This document shows, one piece after another, positions 11,417-23,934 of a stretch of 64,000 bases of DNA (position 1 is the first letter of the stretch; every line of letters begins with the position of its first letter). The DNA comes from Naematelia aurantialba (Eukaryota; Basidiomycota; Tremellomycetes; Tremellales; Naemateliaceae). The notes under the pieces are model-generated. The model ran no database searches and was not told the DNA's origin. It was given only the letters and a program-made list of their open reading frames with translations. The stretch covers positions 1,674,001-1,738,000 of the forward strand of contig JAKFAO010000006.1 in NCBI GenBank assembly GCA_021527695.1, written 5' to 3'. A program made the position numbers and the translations under genes.

Positions 11417-12640
11417 TGTGTTGTTTCTCGCGTTGTGTCTCTGGATAATACTTGTTGGAATGGGGATAGGTGTTCTCTGATCCTGGATAAGGCGGATTTT
11501 ATACCTCGACTCGTTGGTGGTCGGGGTGCCAATTTGTTCGGAGGTCGTTGGCAGTCACCGAGATCTGAGGGATCTTGGAGGCAGAGGGGCTTTCCGATGA
11601 AAGGATTGATCGCATTGGTTTTTGTAACGACCTGGAAGATTTACAAGGAGCCTTCGGGGCGGAGCCGAAGCTCCCTGAAGAGGCCACACCGGACCCTTCA
11701 GCCCAGACACCGCGTTCCAAGGGGAACTTTTGTCATACTGGTCCTCACCACTTCCGTGGCCGAGAGCCCCAAAAGAGACCGCTAGGATAGAAGAGGGAAG
11801 AAATCGGCCTTCCGGCCAGCAGCGGTGCACATTTCGAGAACCGATTGTCCCTCTTTGTCGCAAATCTACAACCCGCAAAACGCCGTTGCTCATCGAGCTC
11901 CCTGGCCGAGCCTACTTCTAGCTGACAATGCATCGCATCAACGTGCTCCTTTGGCGACCTCCTCGAAGTCACTGCCGCCCCCCCCCCCAGGTTTCGGCTT
12001 CTCAAGATGTCTACATGCCTAGCATCAACGGAACTTGCGAGGCCTGAAAGCGATCCCCGAGTGCGGCTTCGACTACAGAGCGTAGAGGCTTCACTCATCA
12101 GACCTGGACTGCTCTTCAGAGATTTTAGTCGTCTGAAAGAGCCGGAGAGTCTCCAGATAGGACCTTTATGTGGCTGACACACGTACAAATCCTTAAAGGA
12201 GGTTTCCTGATGATTTCCAATTTGCCACTCGCGGTCTCGAAACACCACAGCCGTCTAGAGATCCAAATCCAGAGGCCTCATGTAGAGGTGAATGCATGGC
12301 ATACACTTGAGGACGTGTTGCTTGCAAGGCCAATCAGTGCTCAGAAGAGCGAGTGCGAAAGAAGGTCAAACTCGTCCTTTGGAGAAACAGCTGGAGCCCA
12401 TCATTCCGCTCTTGGGAGCTTCTTGCGCTAACAGTTGAGCGCGTCTGCCAACTCCGCCGCTCGTCACTTGCAGCAGAGGCAGAGGCTCTTTAGGCTCTGA
12501 CCTGAGGTTGACTTTGTTCTGCGGTAAGCGTGCCCTGCCAGGGACTTTGGGATTTTGACAAGTGATGGGATAGAGCAATCCGAGGGCCATACTGTATTCT
12601 CGAGTACATGAGACATCGATTTGAGACTACGACTATTGGG
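11417..12640. other. 1.2-kb interval without a supportable gene
   Basis: Short open frames exist on both strands but none resembles a protein and none chains across plausible introns. A poly-C run (about 11977-11988) is present. It probably holds the promoter of the 10559-11416 gene and the 3' end of the next gene. Confidence 0.5.
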
Positions 12641-13951
12641 CTAAACGACAGAACATGAAGGTTTGCAAATCATGCCAATTCCTGCATGGAGGTCTTCTTG
12701 CTGCCCTACCTCCGACCCCGGCTGTCGAGGGCTGGTTTCCCGAGCTGGCTCGTCTGCGTGCGTGGGGACAGGTGAAGCCCCTTCGCGGACGGGCACTGTC
12801 GTTTCCCGTTCCGAAGCGGGCTTTGTGGATGCATAGTCAGGCACTGACCCGGTGGAAGCCGCTGGTTGCGGCGCCAGTGATTCTTCCGGTACGTGATTGC
12901 TCGCCACGCTGCCCGTAGGCGATGAGTGTCTCAAATCGGAAGCAGTCCCGGCCTCGCCTTGCTCGTCTCCGCCCCCCTTCGGTGTCGAGGACTTGCCGGA
13001 CTCGTCATTTGGGTCTGGAACGCCTGGAGTATCCTGCTTCGCTGTGGAGAAAGTGTCCACTGGCGACACTTCTGCATCTTCTCTGCTCCTGGTGAAAGCG
13101 TCGTCGGTTGCCCCTAGGATCAACCTGGCAAGTGTATCCAAGCTGTCCGTTTTCAACGGTGTCGAGGACTTGCCGGACTGGTCATTTGGGTCTAGAACGC
13201 CTGGAGTGTCCTGCTTGGCTGTAGCGAAAGTGTCCACCGGCGACCGTTCTGCAGCTTCTCTGCTCCTGGTGAGAGCGTCGTCGGTTGCCTCTGGGGTCTG
13301 CGGGGTCTGCAACATTAAGTTTGCCAAGTTGGCAAGTGTATGCAAGCTGTCCCTTTCCTCTACGGTTTCGTTTTCGAGTACTTCCACGTCGGACATTGGG
13401 GCCTCCTGAGTCTGCACATCTTCTAGTTGCCCCGCGAGGCCCTCGCTTGAAGACGCTTCCGGGCCAACGCTCCGAGAAGTAAGACCATTTGTGTCGATGT
13501 CGATCGTGTGAGACGATCCTCGTTCTGGGAGCTGTGACGGTTCGATTACACCCATCAAGTCATACATCGCCTTCCAATATTCAGCGGCGACCGCTGCCTC
13601 GGGTCCTGCCCCTGCCAGGAAGCTTTCATCACCAGACTCGGGACTGACCCGTCCTGCTGTTGAGCGCAACGAATTGGGCGTCACACTGGGAGCACGTGAG
13701 TTTGAAGTGCTACCAGAGGCTTGTGCACCGTTTTCAAGGAATTCAGAAAACGCTGCAGTGCCAGCTCTTGAGGTCGAAGCTCGTGAGGCTGCAGACAGAT
13801 CTGTTTGCTTCGGGGTCTTCAGCAGCATGAGTGCTTCGTTGCCGGGCGTCGGAGCCAAAGACGCGAGTGAGGAAAATAGGTCGCCCGACTCCGGTATGTT
13901 CCAGTCCAGCATGCTCGTTCGCCTCTCATTGCGTTTGGGGCTCGGAGTCAT
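12641..13951 (-). CDS. Disordered 436-residue protein with an internal duplicated segment
   Basis: Intronless frame from ATG 13951 (MTPSPKRNERRTSMLDWNIP) to the stop at 12641. Ser, Thr, Asp, Glu and Pro dominate and no domain is recognised. It contains two near-identical segments of about 46 residues, each with TRSRE..AE.SPVDTF.TAKQ and DTPGV.DPND.SGKSSTP. They are encoded by a ~138-bp DNA duplication at about 12980-13119 and 13159-13293. The C-terminus ends with two Cys (MICKPSCSVV). The many SP/TP sites suggest phosphorylation, which is inference. Confidence 0.6.
   Translation of the reverse strand: MTPSPKRNERRTSMLDWNIPESGDLFSSLASLAPTPGNEALMLLKTPKQTDLSAASRASTSRAGTAAFSEFLENGAQASGSTSNSRAPSVTPNSLRSTAGRVSPESGDESFLAGAGPEAAVAAEYWKAMYDLMGVIEPSQLPERGSSHTIDIDTNGLTSRSVGPEASSSEGLAGQLEDVQTQEAPMSDVEVLENETVEERDSLHTLANLANLMLQTPQTPEATDDALTRSREAAERSPVDTFATAKQDTPGVLDPNDQSGKSSTPLKTDSLDTLARLILGATDDAFTRSREDAEVSPVDTFSTAKQDTPGVPDPNDESGKSSTPKGGGDEQGEAGTASDLRHSSPTGSVASNHVPEESLAPQPAASTGSVPDYASTKPASERETTVPVREGASPVPTHADEPARETSPRQPGSEVGQQEDLHAGIGMICKPSCSVV
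12980..13293. repeat. ~138-bp in-frame duplication inside the 12641-13951 gene
   Basis: On the + strand both copies begin ggtgtcgaggacttgccgga and run to tcgtcggttgcc, separated by about 40 bases. Divergence is modest and the reading frame is kept, so the duplication is recent or homogenised. Confidence 0.85.
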
Positions 13952-14582
13952 TGCTCGTGATATTTTTGGTGGTGCTCTGCCTTGTGGAAAGCCCGAAAGA
14001 CCTCTCCAATAGAAGGGGAGGGCGGGGTGGCATTATGTATGTACGGTCCAGTTACCGCGAAGGCCGCTGTCGCTTTTAAGTGCGTGCTCTTCGACATGAC
14101 TTCCCAAGCACCGCCGACTTGACCGGAAGTGCAGTTGAACACCCGAATGAACAACGGAGCAACATTATTAAAATAGAGCCTTCGTCCTTGCCCTGGAGGG
14201 CTATGGGAGGTATAGCTTGAAAAGGTTGAGCGTATAAAGCAGTGCACAACTCTTCGAATGAGACCACCGTTTATCCCTTCCTTACTGTCGGATGTCCGAG
14301 TTCTAGAACTTCAGTTACTGAGTTAGGAAGACATGAATTCAGTGTGGCTAGTCGGTTGAGCCCCTTCCAGGTTCCTGCTGATGGACGGCAGGATGGGTGA
14401 TGACCGCTATATGGGAGTACGGTTACGAGGGAGTGTCTTGCTGTGCAGCTGAAAGTCAGCCTTCCAGACGTTTCACTCAGCCGGGCACAGGGCAGAGACG
14501 TGAGTAATAACCTACGACTGCACAGAAATGTAAGTCGTGGACGTGAGCCGGAAACAGCCTCATTCATACTCAACTCAACCAC
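13952..14582. other. Intergenic, no gene seen
   Basis: 630 bases between two minus-strand genes. Nothing protein-like on either strand. Confidence 0.5.
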
Positions 14583-15725
14583 TCAGAATATCACGTCTTC
14601 GTCCTTGCCATCGTCCAACATATCCTTTCCGCCCTCTGCACCGCCACCAACGCCCTCGTCTCGATGAAGCTCTCCTCCTTTTTGAACAAAGTCGTCGTTT
14701 TGCTCGGCCCTGTTCTCGAGCGCCTTGTCCGCATCGCGCTTCTTCTTGCCTTGAACCTTCTTCAGGCGGAAAAACTCTTCTCTTGGAATTGTCAGCGTGC
14801 GTGGGAGAGAGAGAAGACAAACGGAACCGGCAAGGCAGGAAAGACTGTTGTGGATATGATAATGGAGAGGCCCACAACTCAGGCTGTAAGGATCGTAGTA
14901 TACATACCGGTCCATCTCGTCCAGCTCCGAGTTGATGTATTTGATGGTGTTGTCCAGTCGGGGAATGACGACATGCTCAATTGCGTTGACTCGTCGATTC
15001 GTTGCTCGAATCACCTCGTCCAGGATCGTGAATGCCGTCTGGATGCGTTTCAGCTTTTGAGACAAACGCAGTCTTTGCAGTCGAGCTCACCTGCAGCGAT
15101 GCGAGCTCCACCAGCGTGCCTACAGCCTTCACATATGTCTCTCGAGCCTTTTGCACCTGCTGGCCGCCCCGACTCAGACCAGTCAAGTTGAAGTCTGCGG
15201 TCCCATTAAGCTGGGCAACAGGGACTTGGGCACATGCCGACTCACCGCTCCCCTCCTTGCTGCGCACACCCTCGAAGGCGGGTAACACCACACCGCTCAC
15301 ATTCTCCTGTCGCGCCTGCACGGTGTAGGTGGCCTTGCGTACTGATTCTTGCACTTGGTAGCCGATGTCTCCGGCAGTGTATGTGACTTCGGCAAGAGAG
15401 AACGACGCCAACTGAAGCACTCTGCCCATCAGACGCTTGGCCTGAGAAGAGCGTCATCAGCTCCTGACGACACCAAATCAGATCCAGGCGGTGGATGAGG
15501 CTGCTTACTTCGTCGACTTTCTTCAGGATCTGCCGAAATCGAGTGGTGAGGGCATCGCGCTTCTTGGCGAGAAGGGAATGACCTGTCTGAGCGCCCTTCA
15601 GTCGGCCTTTGGTGAGGGTGAGGTTCATCCGCGTCGGGCTGTGACATGAGCCCTCGCCAGTTGGCGCCCGCCGCCAGCCATAGCCACACTCACAAGACTG
15701 CTTCTCTCGGGCCTGTGCCAGACAT
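14583..15725 (-). CDS. VMA8: V-type proton ATPase subunit D
   Basis: Subunit D is the central rotor stalk of the V1 sector of the vacuolar H+-ATPase. Exon 1 from ATG 15725 reads MSGTGPREAVF, with the split codon completed after the intron as PTRMNLTLTKGRLKGAQTGH and then SLLAKKRDALTTRFRQILKK. Further exons give MGRVLQLASFSLAEVTYTAG, DIGYQVQESVRKATYTVQAR and QENVSGVVLPAFE. The C-terminal part includes GGQQVQKARETYVKAVGTLV, ELASLQ spliced to TAFTILDEVIRATNRRVNAI, then EHVVIPRLDNTIKYINSELD and EEFFRLKKVQGKKKR. The order is that of the family, with an acidic Gly-rich tail to the stop at 14583. It shares a ~215-base divergent promoter with SPT8. Confidence 0.97.
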
Positions 15726-15939
15726 GATAGACCAGCCTCTGAGGCAGATGCAAGGAAAGATATAAAGCTGCGGGGTGATTGACGCTGTAAAATGCAAGAC
15801 GAGGGAACAAGACCAACGTTGAAATACAGCAGCCGCTCCAGCGTCTTTCCACCTGATTTCTCGCTTCTCCGCATTTCGAATGCGTTTACTTTCGACGACG
15901 TAACATTCCCCATTCACGCATGATCTGGGATATCTGGGC

Positions 15940-18258
15940 ATGAGAAGCGACGACGAAGATGAAGAGGAGGAGTATGATGAGGAGAACGACGAATACGAAG
16001 TGAAGCCCTGAACTCCCACCAGCGAGAGACTCCTTGCTCTGGTGCTGACTCTGGTAACAGGTCGATCAGCTGCGAAACAACGGCCTAAATGGCAGTCCTG
16101 AGGACGATGAGGAAAGGTTCGCAGCGGAAGATGGCTCTGATGAGGTCGAGGCCGAGGAGGATGCAGAGGTCGAGGGGGATGACGATGACGATGAAGACGA
16201 TGACGATGACGCCGATGGCGACGACGACGACGATGAGGACGACGATGATGACGATGATGGGGACGACCGGAGCGACGACGATGAAGTCGAGGGGGAGGAT
16301 GTCGACATGACTGCCAATGGCGAGGACGATGAAGCCGGTGCGTCCCATCCCGTCATCTCCTACCCAAGCCCAGCTCACAACAGGATAGGATCAACTCGCT
16401 CTGCTCCTACCACATCTCGTTCCAAAGCTCGATCACCCGTGTCCCTGCCGCCCCCACCACATCTTATCCGCCGCTCGTTGTTCACATTTCCACCTCCCGC
16501 AAATCAACCATCTATCGAGGCCATAGTGGCCATCCCATGCGCCAATCCCATCCACTCCATTGCAATGACGACCTGCGCGTCCATCCTGCTCACGGGCTCG
16601 CAAGAGGGCTACGTCCGCGCCTACGATTTCTGGGGCAGTGTCAATGGGAGCCAACTCATGACCGCCCACCAGAAGACGTTTGTGGGGCTGGGCGAGGGCG
16701 TCAACAAGGCGGGGGTCGGAAAGGGCTGGTGGGCTAACGAGGTCGAGGGAATCAATGGCATGCGTACAGAGCCAGTCTACAGTATGGTTTGTGAGGGTGA
16801 CGGCCTGTGGGCGGCCACCGGCACTCAGGTGGGCCTGTTCATTGACTGTTATTTGCTATGCTGATTCAGGCAGTCTGGACCTATTAATCTCTGTACTGTA
16901 AGGCACTCCCCTGGCCACAGGGTACATACTCTGAAAGGTCATACCAATGTTGTATCATGTTTGTCACTGTTGCGGGGCGAGAAAGGGCTCCTTAGCGGCT
17001 CTTGGGACGGCACCGTCAGGGTGCGTAGCTCATGTATCTTCTCGTGTCTCTGCTCACCAGCAACAGGAGTGGGATCTCAATACTGGCCAAACCGTACGAT
17101 CATACCCTACCCATGGTGCCCAGATCTCGTCTATATCGTTACGTCCATACACGACACCATTATCACCAGCCGCATCGTCTCAACATGAGGAAGAAGACAA
17201 CACGACCAACAAACTCAACATTTCAATATCAGCAGGACCCGATCACGCGGACGAGGCGGGTGATGGAGACGCTAAGCAGGTCGATCCTGCAGCAACAGCT
17301 GAACCGATATCCGGTAACACTCAGCCTCAAGCTAAGGACGTAGAGATGACCGACAACCCTTCACCCTTCGACCCACTCTTCGACGAAGATGCAGAGGGGG
17401 AGACGGTACCGCCATCTGGAGAAGTGACACTGGCGGGTACCCCAGCGATCAACGACATGGCTCCTCCTTCTTCTCCATCAAAGCCCCGGCCACTTGGCTT
17501 GGCGCTGCCGGGGCCCGCACCGATTTCTTCGACTGCCACGTCAGCTTCGACGCCCCTCTTCCATGTATCACAGACTGGTCCTGCTGCGGGGGTGTACCGG
17601 CAAGCAGCTAGTAATATTCCTTTACTTTCCCCCACATCTTACAAAGCGTTCTCAGACGATACCCTGCTTGTTTCTTCCATGGACGGGCAGGTCTCGCTCC
17701 TTGATCGCCGGCTCCCGTCTTACGAAAACACCAATGGCGTCGGTCGCCTCACACCTGGCGACAAGGCTCCACCATGGTGTATGTCGGCTTGCTGGTCCGC
17801 CGATGGCAGTCAGATCCTGGCAGGACGCAGGAATGGCACCATTGACATCTGGGATGTCCGCAAGACTTCCTCCTCGAGCGCGCCAAATCTACTTCGAACA
17901 CTGCGTACTTCGCCTGAGAGCGGGCCAGTCAGCTGCGTAGTCCCGCTGCCAGATGGAAGACATATCGCGACAGCGAGCCAAGACAATGTGCGTCTTTGGA
18001 ATACGGCAGATTATTTCGAGCCCGAAGAAAATGCCAAGAAGCGAGGGTCGAAGCGACCATTTAAAATTATCGCTGGTCACCACGGAGGCATCATCTCGTC
18101 TATGTGTGAGTGCGCACCCAAGACAGCCATGGCACGCGTTGCTAACCACTGGCGCAGTGGTCGACGCCACAGGGAGGTTCCTGGTAACCGCTAGTGGGGA
18201 CCGTGGATGGGCCGGTGAATCGACCCGTGTTGTGCTTGTCCACGAGATCGTGTGGTGA
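15940..18258 (+). CDS. SPT8: SAGA complex WD-repeat subunit Spt8
   Basis: Spt8 is the SAGA subunit that contacts TBP. ATG 15940 opens an acidic leader (MRSDDEDEEEEYDEENDEYE), continued after a short intron by VDQLRNNGLNG and a long Asp/Glu tract to about 16300. The WD40 part starts IEAIVAIPCANPIHSIAMTT, LLTGSQEGYVRAYDFWGSVN, with the family-specific insert mentioning NEVEGINGMRTEPVYSMVCE. Later exons carry HTLKGHTNVVSCLSLLRGEK, LLSGSWDGTVR, EWDLNTGQTVRSYPTHGAQI and a disordered insert. After the insert come YKAFSDDTLLVSSMDGQVSL, CWSADGSQILAGRRNGTIDI, HIATASQDNVRLWNTADYF and a final blade ending in VVLVHEIVW. The blade order matches yeast Spt8 with a longer linker. Confidence 0.93.
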
Positions 18259-18915
18259 CCGAACGAGCAACTAGAAGGGAGCTGGCGAAGGAACTTGTGC
18301 AGCAGTAGTTTTGGAAAGGCCACGGACATAGGAACATGCAGCTGTCAATCCACAGCAGCCATCTTTTGTCAATCGAAGAGGAGATTCACGTCCCAGTCCT
18401 TCAGAGTCTTTGCTTGCGGTCTTCTGTCCTTGATGACACTGCACGGACGCAAGTGTATCCGAGTCAGCGTGATCGCTTCATTGGCTGGACCTGTTCTTGC
18501 CTATGCTGTCGTGGATGAGCAGGTTCTGCAGGGTGAATCTGAGAAGGAGAAAGAGCTGGTTAGCGAGACTTGTGAATGATCCCAGAGATCACCCCGCTCA
18601 GAGTACTTCAGAGGGGATGCGGGTCAAAGGGAGGCTGAGTTGAGAGAGTAGACTATTTTCGTCAATTGAAAAGGTCTTTTGGGTCGTATGGTTGTGTACT
18701 TTGGGACAGAGCAATATGCAGGGCAGTGAATCAAACGTCTGGGTGGTCATCAACCCCAACAGGCGACCGATCGGCACACCTTACAGATCAGTTAACTGTC
18801 AGTGCATTTCCAAAACTGAAATGCTGCTGCCGTATCTGTTTTGTTTTGTTTTGGGTACCGAACTCCAGCTCTTCTGCTTGTACGCCAATCGACGCGGCCA
18901 CTGTCTCCAGCAGGC
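18259..18915. other. Interval between SPT8 and a Zn2Cys6 regulator
   Basis: 657 bases with no supportable gene; presumed SPT8 3' region and promoter of the downstream regulator. Confidence 0.5.
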
Positions 18916-21612
18916 ATGGATGCGGCCCCCGGTCCATCGCGCAAGCCCATCAGGAGTAGCCAACGGGCAGTGAAAAGGTAAGAACTGGGTTGTTGCGCCA
19001 GGAGGTCCTGCTCCATCTCGCTGCGGCATATCTATCCACCAACCTGCACTCGCTGATAAGTCATGTCCACTTAGCTGTGGCTTTTGCTATCGAAGGAAGG
19101 TGAGCCAGTCCTCCTATTGGTTTTAATCCAGTCGCTGATACTCACGGACAGCTCAAATGTGACAAGGTGTATCCTTGTCAGCGGTGCATTGCCCGAGGGC
19201 TCGGCGAACTATGTCAACAAGAGTGAGTGGACTCGCTTTTCTACTATACCTGAGTCTCGCTGACGAGATGGTTCTGGTTCTGTTCATATCCATACATCCC
19301 ACTTTCACTTTCTTGTTGCGTCCTGTCGCTATCATCCCCCGATCCGCGCCGAATGATCACAGAACGGTCCTCGTGAATGGCAGGCTCGTCGGCGGTGACT
19401 CGGCACGGACGTCGCGGCGTCAGCCTACCCTTGCTCAGCTCATGGAGGAGAATAAGACGCTGCACCGCAAGGTTTCTGCACAGGAGAAGGTCATTAGGTC
19501 GCTGCTGGACCAGACCGACGGCGTGTCTGGGCGGAAATCCTCTTCGGCTCGGGGGCGGGCACCACTCAAGTCATCAGGATCCGGCTCGGACAGCGGGAGA
19601 TCAGATAGTGAGAGTCGCGAGTCGAACTCACGGGCGTCGACAGCCGAGGCAGAAGCCGGTGCTGCAGAGCTTGAAGGGAGGGCAGAATACCTGGCCACTG
19701 TCGGTCAACTCTATGGGCTATCGGCGACCGAGATGGCTGGAGGGCATGAGGTGAGGGATCCATAGTACAGCGTCCATGTGCCGGCCCCAGCTAACGTGAC
19801 GTAGCCACCGAATGTGTTTGCCCAGTCCGTCACGTACACCGTGGAGACTCTGCGGAGCCTGGTGCCCGTTGCACAAAGCACTGCGCTCGTCCAGTATCAC
19901 TGCAACTTCCTCCACTGGATTCATACTGTCTTCCACATCCCAACCTTCCTTCGCGAGCACGAGCACTGGCTTGATGGTATCAGAAGTGGTCTGGGCCAGG
20001 CAGGAACCTACGAGTACTACGCTCTCTGTAAGTCGAAAGACGGAGCATCGTGATACGCCGGCTTAGCAAATCAGACTTTGCCGTCATTGCGTGCAGTCTC
20101 TACTTTATGGATGATCAAGTGGCTATTGCCATGGGCTTTGCCCGAGGTGAGCATTGCTGAGCATACAGACGTCGACACTGATGCTACGTTTCGCAGACGC
20201 CATCATCGTTCTTCCCCGCTTCTGGTTTGATACCTCGCTTCACTGCCTGCAATTGAGCGGGTTCATGACCACACCAAGCGTCCCGGTTCTTCAAGCCATT
20301 TGCATCCTCCCAACGATCGCACACGCATTTGAGTAAGCTGCACATTATTTCATAATCTCGGTACAAGAAAGCTGAGTCTACTACAGTGGGTCAAAGTACC
20401 TGGCATCGCTCATGCATTGCGGTCTTGGACTTGCAAGAGATCTGAAGTTTCATCTGGTCCGGGCCGAGGGCCCTCCGACCTTGTGGGGCGGCTACGTACG
20501 GTCAGAGATAGCGAGACGCATCTGGTGGTGCTTGATGATAGCGGATAGGTCAGTTTTCCACGCCGGGAACAGCCTTCTTGGTCTTTCTGACATCTCTAGT
20601 CTCAAACCGGGAGCTCAGCACCCGTTTCATCTGATCTATCCTGGTGAGGCCAGCAAGTGAAGCACGACTGATAAGCAGCCGCTTGGACCTCGCCGCCTGG
20701 CAACATTGATGACAGCGAACTTTCCGATGACGTTCGTCCTGTACCGCGCCCTCTCGAAGTTGTCACTGGTGTCTCACAGTGAGTATTTTCAACATTTCGT
20801 GGGGCCCAGCTGACGAACATTACAGTGTGCTAGTTATGGGTAGGCTAGCGGACTTGTTCCGCGACTTTTCGCATACCTTTACCTCGAAATCCTCGACCAA
20901 CTCTCGCTTCCGCTGTGTCAAAATGTTTAGCGAGCGCCTCGATCGGCTGCTTGACGTCTGTCCTGATTTGCGTCCACGGGAGGATGAGGTGTATCCTGCA
21001 CATTACGATCCATTTGCGCCGTTTGACTGGCGGTCCTGGGCACGATATCTGTGGGCCACCGCTCTGCCCACGACTCGCATCAATCTGTGGCGATGGTTCT
21101 TGGGGCGGAGCTACACAGATGAGAGATTTGCGGAAGCGAGACAAATCTGTGTTGCTTCAGCTCGCGCACAGATTGCCGCACGCAAGAAGCGCGTCCCCAT
21201 CATGTTTCAGAAGAATTGGCATGTTTCTTCCTACACTGTGGTTGCCGGCATTGTTCTAGTTACCGAGCTCATCCACGGCAAGCCTGACGAAGCCGCTCGA
21301 TTCGGACTGCACGCCGAGGTGCTCGAGGTACTCAACTTCCTGCGCTCCATCGAGCAACCAGACGCCATGGTCAAGCGTGGCGTGCGAATCCTCGACAAGA
21401 TGCTTGCGGGCGCCCGTGCTCTGCCAGCAGCGACCGTTGCCACGTCGTTCTCGGATCCAACGGTACCCCTGGCAAGTAACGACTTGACGGGAGCCAACTT
21501 TGGGGCTGGGCCGTTATGGTCTATCCCTGATATGCCGAGCGACTTCGATTCTGACCTGTTCGACATGTTGCTAAACTCGGACGCATGGGCAGCGCCTCCG
21601 TCCATGGAGTGA
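18916..21612 (+). CDS. Zn2Cys6 fungal transcription factor
   Basis: Exon 1 from ATG 18916 encodes the basic leader MDAAPGPSRKPIRSSQRAVK. The binuclear zinc cluster spans three exons: SCGFCYRRK, LKCDKVYPCQRCIARGL, GELCQQE (C-x2-C-x6-C-x5-C-x2-C-x7-C). A linker and a leucine-containing helix follow (LAQLMEENKTLHRKVSAQEK, VIRSLLDQ), consistent with dimerisation. The fungal-specific TF domain is seen in LVQYHCNFLHWIHTVFHIPT, YFMDD..AIAMGFAR, PRFWFDTSLHCLQLSGFMTT, LMHCGLGLARDLKFHL and EIARRIWWCLMIADR. The C-terminal exon runs to SDAWAAPPSME at 21612. Its target genes are unknown; the neighbouring convergent PhyH gene ends 131 bases away. Confidence 0.9.
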
Positions 21613-21743
21613 CAACCGAGTTGGTGCGCGGGAGCTGATGCAAGATGCTTTGGCTCTTTGCTCTTTTGATGGCAACATGCATGTCTTTATCTATCACTGC
21701 TACAGACTCGGGCTACATGCTATGGAGCAACCCACAGTCGCGT

Positions 21744-23229
21744 TTAGTATGGCTCAATACCAACCAGTCGCAACAGCTTTTGGCTCTTCTTCGGGAGATT
21801 CCGGGGGATACCGGTGTCGTGGGGACAGGGCGTGCCGTCCTCGCGACGGACAGGCTCGTAGGCACGTGAGAAGATGGCGGCAAAGGGGACGTGGGTGGTG
21901 CCTCGGTAGTTGGCAAAGCATTCTGCGCGTTGCAGGCGGTCTTCGTCGGAGAGGAGAGAAGCCGGTGCCATGCAGATGTCTATGAGGCGTCAGCCGTGGG
22001 CCCATTCGGTCTGTGTACTGGGATGGCAGTGGAGTGAGGGTGGGAATGTGGTTTATGGTAGTGGTTGTTGTGGATATGAGTTGTCGGTATGGGTCGCTGT
22101 GGATATGAAGTATGGGAGTGTGGTAGTGGTGCGGTGGACACGAAACCGGGACTCACAGGTGCAAACTCGGTCGCGCTCGCCAGTAGGCCGGACGTTGTAG
22201 TGCATCGTGCGCGAGTCCCAGAGGATGAGGTCTCCTGGCTCGGCGCAGACCTTTGTCCACTTGCATCCTCGGTCAAAGAACCACTGCTGCTGCTTGTCGT
22301 TGAAGCCTGCATGCCATGTCAGCACACTGTTCGTTGTTCGTCGTGGGAGGCTGGGGCGGTTCACAGCGCGGGATCACGAGGCGAAAGAGACACCAGCCAC
22401 TCACCATACCAGTCAAAAGGTCCCCAGGTCTTGTAAGACTCGCGGCCGTGGATGTCAAAGTGCTCCTCGACGATCTTGTTGCTTCCCTCGAGAACCATCA
22501 GGCCACCATCGTCAGGCCCGCAGTCGTTCAGGTTGATGAGACCCTGGCAGCAGTAGAAGCCGCGTCGGTGCAGAGATTGGCTAGGCGGTAGGTCAGCACT
22601 GCTGCATCATACGAGAGTCGTCGTGAACGAGTGCAGCCTGGCAAAGTGGCGAGGGGGAGCGACAGCTTGGGTGTCGACTCACTCCATGTGCTCCCACTTG
22701 CCGCCGTCCTTGACGTCTGTGCGCTTGGGCAGCATGATCGAGCCACCGTCGAACGAGGTGATCAGCTCGTTGGTGCCCCAGACCTTGGCGAATGCGTCGA
22801 TGATTCCGTCCTCGCATCGAAGGTCCCACAACTGCCAGACGCGTCAGCTGCCATTCCCCAACAGGCCCAGGCCAGTCGTCGACGCACAAACTCCTCGTGG
22901 CAGTAGCCGTAGCCATGGAACATGCCTCCCTTGACATGGACAGGGAGATGCTCGTTCTTCCACGTGTTGACATCGTTGCGGTCAAAGCCCAGAGGGAACC
23001 CCTCGAGCCACTGGAATGCGCGGTCGCGGTACTCGAGCGCGCGCTCGCGGGGAACGGCCCCCTTGACCACCGTGTAGCCCTTGGTCACAAGCTCGTCGCG
23101 CCAGTCTCCAAAGTCGGCCGTGTCAAACCGCGCGCCATACTTGAACGGAGGAATCTCGGGTGGTGGGGTCGTTCGCTCTTCGAACCGAGGGCCCACTTGG
23201 GGCTTGGCAACTGGGACGGCGATGGGCAT
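21744..23229 (-). CDS. PhyH-family Fe(II)/2-oxoglutarate dioxygenase
   Basis: ATG 23229 opens MPIAVPVAKPQVGPRFEERT. Conserved stretches in order are DELVTKGYTVVKGAVPRERA, FPLGFDRNDVNTWKNEHLP, KGGMFHGYGYCHEEFV, then TNELITSFDGGSIMLPK. The metal motif is split by an intron: the exon ends in codons for WEHM plus GA, and the next begins CCAATCT, giving HMDQSLHRRGFYCCQGLINL, so the H-x-D is intact. CGPDDGGLMVLEGSN follows. The distal His and Arg are in LILWDSRTMHYNVRP and GERDR. It ends KSQKLLRLVGIEPY. This resembles fungal phytanoyl-CoA-dioxygenase-like enzymes of secondary or nutrient metabolism; the substrate is unknown. Confidence 0.88.
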
Positions 23230-23934
23230 GTTGAAAGAAACGGCGGGTTGGTGGCGGAGGCAAGACTACTGGACGAGTGTGGGATGGTCTGTAGAATCGG
23301 TCGTCTCACTGAATAGCCAGATACACTCCACTCGCCTCGTTCCTTGCACCTTTATACCTCGCTCCGCATACATCCATAGAATATACTACGACGGAATCTC
23401 TGCCGCTGCCTCGGTGCAAACTGCCATTCCATCACAGTCGTCGACCATGTTCTCGTCCGCGTTCTCGCCTGTAAGATAAGGGTAACGCAGCTTGTTACGT
23501 AAGCTGACAATCCCCAAGCTCCACTCTGGACCTCGCTCAACAGAGAGCTCTCCTCTAACCTCGCAGGAATGCATCTCGGGGCTCCTGTCAGGTTCCACGA
23601 CGAAACACTGCGCATCGCCGCCGTACATCCTATCATGCGCACGAGATAGCAATGGCAGCTCTGTTACATGCCGAATGGTTGTGATGGATGTGATGGTTCA
23701 AATGCCACGTCACGAAGACCGCAGTGATGGCTGATAAGTTCTGATGTGACATGATGATAATCGATTGTTTGCCACGTACAGAGAGCTCATCCGTGACAGC
23801 AGGATGGATATAATGCCTATGTGTGTGTTGCCCTATCTTGAAGCCGGTTCTCCTACTTTTCCCCGCTCGCGGGCTTTCAGGTGTCTTTCCTCCTCCCCAG
23901 TCTCCAACCTCTACCAGTTTATCTTGGAATCCTA
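23230..23934. other. Intergenic between PhyH start and carboxypeptidase stop
   Basis: 705 bases including the presumed PhyH promoter. Only short random frames are present. Confidence 0.5.

Noticed and set aside
16089..16378. Met/Thr-rich plus frame and hydrophobic or Ser-rich minus frames over the SPT8 acidic tract
   Set aside because: All are frame shadows of a GAT/GAC/GAG-rich acidic coding stretch in SPT8.
23352..23652. Overlapping ~90-codon minus frames upstream of the PhyH gene
   Set aside because: No domain, no link by plausible introns, and biased composition; treated as promoter region.
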